From positions 62,001-126,000 of the forward strand of contig JAHDXO010000021.1 of NCBI GenBank assembly GCA_023382975.1: a DNA stretch of 64,000 bases. Direction: 5' to 3'. Both the position numbers and the translations under genes were made by a program. Source of the DNA: Pirellulaceae bacterium. Its GTDB lineage: Bacteria; Planctomycetota; Planctomycetia; Pirellulales; Pirellulaceae. Under the pieces are notes generated by a model. It was given only the letters and a program-made list of their open reading frames with translations. It was not told the origin of the DNA and did no database searches. Position 1 is the stretch's first letter; every line of letters begins with the position of its first letter. Positions 61,501 through 64,000 of this stretch are shown piece by piece.

Positions 61501-61702
61501 CGGGGCGCAGGATCACTCGCACTTGTTCGCCCGCTGTCGCATCCCAAGCCGCATCGAACGTGCCCTGCTCGAAATCGTCCTCGACCACCGAGACCGTCTC
61601 GCGCGGCAAGTCGGCCCGCGCGGCTGTCGCAGTCACCGCCAGGATCGACAAGGCACTGACCGCTGCCAATCGTCCCAGTATCGTATTCACGCGTGTACGC
61701 AT
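58565..61702 (-). CDS. Large secreted protein with duplicated C-terminal domain
   Basis: A 1045-residue protein with signal AAVSALSILAVTATAARADL. Residues 40-240 look like a LamG-type jelly roll (DDFEQGTFDAAWD at the start, GGWSVFTDRWNSLAEL and WNRLVLRGNDWGSG in the middle). The central part (AVMDWAGKLWYMTYPAHLTT, FYVAQGRVFFSNNGVGGGLV, VLLNVRDAATGRWTRFRLPK) is beta-propeller-like. A domain then occurs twice: GGPWVRDAVQGGQPSEPFLV near residue 645 and GGPWLKTPVQAGRPSDPYLM near 945, each followed by a jelly-roll pattern and VWLRVKTDRD or HWVRLIADRD. It is related to planctomycete surface or glycan-associated proteins of unknown role. Confidence 0.75.
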   Translation of the reverse strand: MRTRVNTILGRLAAVSALSILAVTATAARADLPRETVSVVEDDFEQGTFDAAWDATAGEQVRVILRPGEGAGRSNGYARVEGVAPGQGGLGASFAHLFRDSFATDFSISLDLRTSETDKRRFGLIVVATSAAPVAGQATINLRYEAGGWSVFTDRWNSLAELGSVAPDTWNRLVLRGNDWGSGTESTASYDLEVTDHEGTVRRMSGLRFFQGDSAAADRHGARSFSLNDAYGDNPGFDVDNVVVAATGRVGRMVPKDPVAFSGIYPHLAVSNGTNSESGIGAVMDWAGKLWYMTYPAHLTTGSPDKLFSIDTALAQHIHPRYPGSTNANRYLDAARQRMFIGSAIVDSQGAVRVLPVAREGDLRGRLTGTGPHLSGANKVYYMTMEEGFYEVDLADPAAPVITTLRADGNHGGSRNLPGAHGKGFYVAQGRVFFSNNGVGGGLVEWDGQGDPADAEAWTVVDQNKYNEITTRRGVAGNDPRAADPVWALGWDHRSVLLNVRDAATGRWTRFRLPKGSYTHDHEPGHYVEWPRIRDVGLGGDEVAMNEHGLLFRFPAGFSAADTAGIVPVATFHKMIVDYVEWDGRIVMGCNDATPFANPLCVRSNSNLVFVEKAEFDQYGGRPFGFGGPWVRDAVQGGQPSEPFLVNGFAHRTIHLAHTEADPVRFTIEIDATGTGRWEEYAVVAVDASGYGYAELPTDLPAVWLRVKTDRDTASATAYLHLSNPQRPVDLSLTDSLTKIDGPRRQSRGLLLTEDSPTFPLQFAAETIDQDGQVAGRAFYRAQLDDDLKLELVVVDEPEVEAEARERAATGQDFGVDDASVYIDRGGVRYRLPRGNAAFDSPTTSGWRRGIREVVTERAVMNIHGTFYELPRDSSGGMRRIRPITTHDLDIFDFASWRGMLVLSGNLTGAEVGGHYVAAADGRVGLWFGNVDDLWRFGPPRGRGGPWLKTPVQAGRPSDPYLMIGYDLKRLTLAHGADADVGFRIEVDVLGDNHWHEFKRLSVAAGETVRYDFPPGYSAHWVRLIADRDVVASAQFDYTAEGSMP

Positions 61703-61736
61703 GGTGCATCGCCTCCGTTGAATCCCAGGTCGCGAT

Positions 61737-62324
61737 TCAAACGCCCGGGTTGGCTCCCGCCGCCAATTGTCGTTGAAGATCCAGTTTGATCGCCTTCATC
61801 TGCCGGTAGGCGGTAAAGCCGCTCCACATGCTGAACAAGACGAACGCATGGAACCCGACGCTCATCCACTCGCCCACCAGAACGTAGATCAAACCGTCCA
61901 GCAGATAGAGGAACATCCCCAGCGCAAACACGGGCAGGATTCCGCGTCGGGAGAGCCAGCCGAACCCGCAGACGACCGCCGCGACCAGCAAATCGAACGC
62001 GAAGGCAATCCCTTTGGCCGTGCCCGCGATGTCCGGATTCTCCTCGGCAATCGCCTTCGCAACAACGTCCGCGATCATCGTCACGCCCAGGCCGACCACG
62101 AAATGGCGGTCGCCACCGCTGAGCAGAATCACCGAGTTGACCAGCGACAAGGCCGCGATCCAGAAGAACCAACTCGCCCCAGCCGCCCCGCGCGCATCCA
62201 ACTGGGCCAACTCCGCCCGCAACGTTTCCAGCGGATCGACTTGAACCTCCTCGACCACTTCTGCCTCGGTCGACGGATCGTTCAATTCATCGGCACGTTC
62301 GGCTTCACCCGGTCTTGTATTCAC
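61737..62324 (-). CDS. Four-helix membrane protein of unknown function
   Basis: A 195-residue protein. The GTG at 62324 sits six bases after GGAGGT; a GTG at 62330 is too near. Residues 1-48 are acidic and helical (EVVEEVQVDPLETLRAELAQ). Four membrane segments follow: WFFWIAALSLVNSVILLSGG, the Val/Gly stretch after DRHFV, FAFDLLVAAVVCGFGWLSRR and VFALGMFLYLLDGLIYVLVG, with a fifth possible in FHAFVLFSMWSGFTAYRQ. It resembles a planctomycete family of unknown role near ruvA. It has no visible enzyme motif. Confidence 0.65.
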   Translation of the reverse strand: MNTRPGEAERADELNDPSTEAEVVEEVQVDPLETLRAELAQLDARGAAGASWFFWIAALSLVNSVILLSGGDRHFVVGLGVTMIADVVAKAIAEENPDIAGTAKGIAFAFDLLVAAVVCGFGWLSRRGILPVFALGMFLYLLDGLIYVLVGEWMSVGFHAFVLFSMWSGFTAYRQMKAIKLDLQRQLAAGANPGV

Positions 62325-62369
62325 GAGCACACCTCCAACCCAAGATACGGCATTCCACTCACTTCCGGC

Positions 62370-62993
62370 CTATTGATTGCGTTGATCATAGACGGCTTGC
62401 AGCAGCGATTCCACGTCCTTGAATTTTCGTTTGGTGGCCAGCGCGGTGTCGAGCAGCCGGCGGGCGTCGGATTCGGAGTGGCCCAGACTGGTCAGGACTT
62501 GGAAGGTTTCGTCGACCACGTTCATTTCCACTTCGGCTTCGTACTTCTCGTCGCGGCCCACCAGCAGGGCGAACTTGGGCATCTTGCGCCGCAGCTTGGC
62601 GATAATCCGTTCGGCCATCGCCGGCCCGATGCCGGGCAGGGCCGACAGACCTTTGGAATCTTGCTGCTCGATCAAGTCCGCCACGTCCTGGACGGGACGG
62701 ACCATGGCCCGCAGCGCCTTGCGCACGCCCACGCCGTCCACCGAGCAGAAAAGTTCGAAGAATTCCCGTTCGACTTCCTTCAAGAAACCGACCATGCGGG
62801 GCGTGAGCCGGCCATGCGCCGGATTGCCGTCCAAATAGTAGATCGTGTGCAGACTGACCGGCTCACCCAAATGCGGCTGCAGTTGACGGCGGGCGAACTC
62901 GGGGATCAGCACTTGGTACTCGAAGGCGTCGATCTGAAGTACCGCTTGGTCGTCGTCCACTCGGACCAAGTTGCCAGTGATCTTGGTAATCAC
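62370..62993 (-). CDS. ruvA: Holliday junction branch migration protein RuvA
   Basis: A 207-residue protein. The GTG at 62993 is preceded by AAGGAACCC. The OB-fold domain begins ITKITGNLVRVDDDQAVLQI. Two helix-hairpin-helix motifs follow: FCSVDGVGVRKALRAM and LSALPGIGPAMAERIIAKLR. The C-terminal domain III (SLGHSESDARRLLDTALATK) binds RuvB. RuvA holds the four-way junction for the RuvB motor. It is 16 bp after ruvC; ruvB is not in the window. Confidence 0.95.
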   Translation of the reverse strand: MITKITGNLVRVDDDQAVLQIDAFEYQVLIPEFARRQLQPHLGEPVSLHTIYYLDGNPAHGRLTPRMVGFLKEVEREFFELFCSVDGVGVRKALRAMVRPVQDVADLIEQQDSKGLSALPGIGPAMAERIIAKLRRKMPKFALLVGRDEKYEAEVEMNVVDETFQVLTSLGHSESDARRLLDTALATKRKFKDVESLLQAVYDQRNQ

Positions 62994-63009
62994 GCGTCGG
63001 GGTTCCTTG

Positions 63010-63573
63010 CTAGGAAAGTGGTTCGCGGGAATCGGACGGTGCCGCCAGAGCCAGCGTACGGCTGAAATGCACGTGGCACAAGGCGATCGCCAAGGCGTCG
63101 GCCACGTCGGGCGGTTCGGGAACGGCTGTCAGACCGAATTCGCGGCAGATGGCCCACTGGACCTGCGATTTCGGCGCACGGCCGCTGCCGGTCAAGGTCT
63201 TCTTGACTTGGGTCGCGGCGTAGTTCGCGACGGGGATCTGGCATTGGGCTGCCGCCAAACAGATCACGCCGCGGGCGTGTCCCATCAGAATGGCTGTCTG
63301 TGGACGTTCGTAGTGACTGTACAAGTTCTCCAGAGCCATCGCGGTCGGACGGAACGTGTTCAGCACGTCGGTGACGCCCCGATGGATCTCGGCCAACCGC
63401 TGGCCCAGGGTGTCCTTCGGCCTGCTGCGCACCACACCGGCCTCGACGATACGGATCTGCTGGTTGGCGACTTCGAGAACTCCGTAGCCCGTGGTGTTCA
63501 ACCCGGGATCGATCCCCAGCACGACGACAGCCGCTGCGGAACCATGCACGTTGATCGACTCGACTTGGGTCAT
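63010..63573 (-). CDS. ruvC: Holliday junction resolvase RuvC
   Basis: A 187-residue protein. VVVLGIDPGLNTTGYGVLEV carries the first acidic residue, MALENLYSHYERPQTAILMG the Glu, and PEPPDVADALAIALCHVHFS the last Asp pair; all four catalytic acids are present. A short N-terminal extension (about 15 residues) precedes the usual start. It cuts Holliday junctions processed by RuvAB. It lies upstream of ruvA on the same strand, 16 bp apart; the long inverted repeat is 36 bp before its start. Confidence 0.95.
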   Translation of the reverse strand: MTQVESINVHGSAAAVVVLGIDPGLNTTGYGVLEVANQQIRIVEAGVVRSRPKDTLGQRLAEIHRGVTDVLNTFRPTAMALENLYSHYERPQTAILMGHARGVICLAAAQCQIPVANYAATQVKKTLTGSGRAPKSQVQWAICREFGLTAVPEPPDVADALAIALCHVHFSRTLALAAPSDSREPLS

Positions 63574-63608
63574 TGGTAGCGCCGTGGCCCACCCGACTTA
63601 GCAACGGG

Positions 63609-63691
63609 CGAGAAAAAAGTGTCAGGAGTCATTTGCCGGGAACCGGCCCTCCGGGTGCTTCGCACAAATGACTCCTGACACTTTTTTCTCG
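63609..63691. repeat. 27-bp perfect inverted repeat, 29-bp loop
   Basis: The arms at 63609-63635 and 63665-63691 are perfect inverses: each has an A/T run (AAAAAA or TTTTTT) next to GTGTCAGGAGTCATTTG. On the minus strand it begins 9 bp after the cysS stop, so it can act as a terminator for cysS; the A-stem-T layout works in both directions. I believe similar GTGTCAGGAGTC palindromes recur in planctomycete genomes, but no other copy is in this window. Confidence 0.75.
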
Positions 63692-63699
63692 AGCAATCC

Positions 63700-64000
63700 T
63701 TACGACAATCGCCAGAGGGTTCCGTCCTTGCGGTCTTCCAGCGTGATGCCGAGCGCGCCGATCCGGTCGCGGATTTGGTCTGCCAAGGCGAAGTCTTTTC
63801 GCTGGCGGGCTTCTGCACGCAACTGGATCAGCAGTTCCATCAAGGGACCGACCAACCGGTCCTGCGTTTCGGCAGCTTGCTGCGGCGCTTCGCGGAACAG
63901 TCCCAGTAGCGCCGTCAACTCGCGGAGCGTCGCGACGCCGCGGCGCAGCGACGCCATCCGGCCGGCGTCGCGAGCCGCCGGGTTCTCCAGGTCTTGCTGG
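63700..64000 (-). CDS. cysS: Cysteinyl-tRNA synthetase, C-terminal part (cut by window edge)
   Basis: The frame enters from the right edge with no start inside the window. The last 85 or so residues have LLIQLRAEARQRKDFALADQ followed by IRDRIGALGITLEDRKDGTL and WRLS. This helical end with KDFALAD-x-IR and GI-LED is the specific C-terminus of CysRS. The enzyme charges tRNA-Cys. Only the tRNA-binding tail is seen; the catalytic core lies outside the window. Confidence 0.9.
   Translation of the reverse strand, partial: QQDLENPAARDAGRMASLRRGVATLRELTALLGLFREAPQQAAETQDRLVGPLMELLIQLRAEARQRKDFALADQIRDRIGALGITLEDRKDGTLWRLS

Noticed and set aside
58643..61789. Open frame of 1048 codons on the plus strand opposite the 1045-residue protein
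   Set aside because: It has no signal peptide, domain or ribosome site, and its composition is that of an antisense frame.

Overview
The window looks like the chromosome of a planctomycete, most likely from the Pirellulales side of the phylum. The evidence is its content: GC-rich DNA, six secreted sulfatases, a DUF1559 pseudopilin-like protein paired with a transthyretin-like lipoprotein, an ECF sigma factor coupled to a FecR/LamG anti-sigma-like protein, many Tat-signal enzymes, a Ser/Thr kinase with a C-terminal membrane anchor, and very large exported proteins of no known function. I saw no rRNA, tRNA, CRISPR array or prophage. Family names are from recognition of motifs and domain order, not from database searches.

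Layout. 1-1.3 kb: the start of a GNAT acyltransferase cut by the window edge, then an antitoxin/VapC pair whose toxin is frameshifted. 1.5-5.5 kb: a Tat-exported FAD oxidoreductase followed by a NapH-NapG-like iron-sulfur membrane protein, then a sugar isomerase on the other strand. 5.6-10.9 kb: Ser/Thr kinase, sulfatase, DUF58 protein and a HigB/HigA pair. 11-13.9 kb: TTR lipoprotein and DUF1559 gene, a repeat-rich spacer, and a wrecked amidohydrolase/transposase junction. 13.9-22 kb: a tightly packed run of ECF sigma factor, FecR-LamG protein, sulfatase, esterase and two more sulfatases, resembling a sulfated-polysaccharide utilisation locus. 22-26.5 kb: a molybdenum hydroxylase operon (2Fe-2S subunit, Mo subunit, XdhC, MocA) on the minus strand. 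26.6-34.9 kb: nucleotide kinase, small lipoprotein, class III aminotransferase, and a minus-strand trio of secretin, lipoprotein and TPR protein related to Tad pili. 35-40.1 kb: a protein with a CX4CH motif, two nucleotide-sugar epimerases, Uma2 and RadC. 40.2-53.1 kb: a deacetylase-like protein and two huge related exported proteins (2664 and 1178 residues). 53.5-58.4 kb: two more sulfatases and two cysteine-rich small proteins, one a metallothionein-like five-unit repeat. 58.5-64 kb: a 1045-residue secreted protein, a membrane protein, ruvA, ruvC and the 3' end of cysS.

The most unusual items are: the metallothionein-like protein with about 60 cysteines in 215 residues and a 111-bp repeat period; the 8-kb gene that looks like two paralogous exported proteins fused through an internal signal peptide, with a third copy of the same module in the next gene and a DUF1559-like patch near its C-terminus; and a 58-bp sequence found both inside an intact xdhC-type gene and at the junction of a broken amidohydrolase with a transposase remnant. 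Several short palindromic repeats recur in intergenic DNA and in one case inside a coding start.
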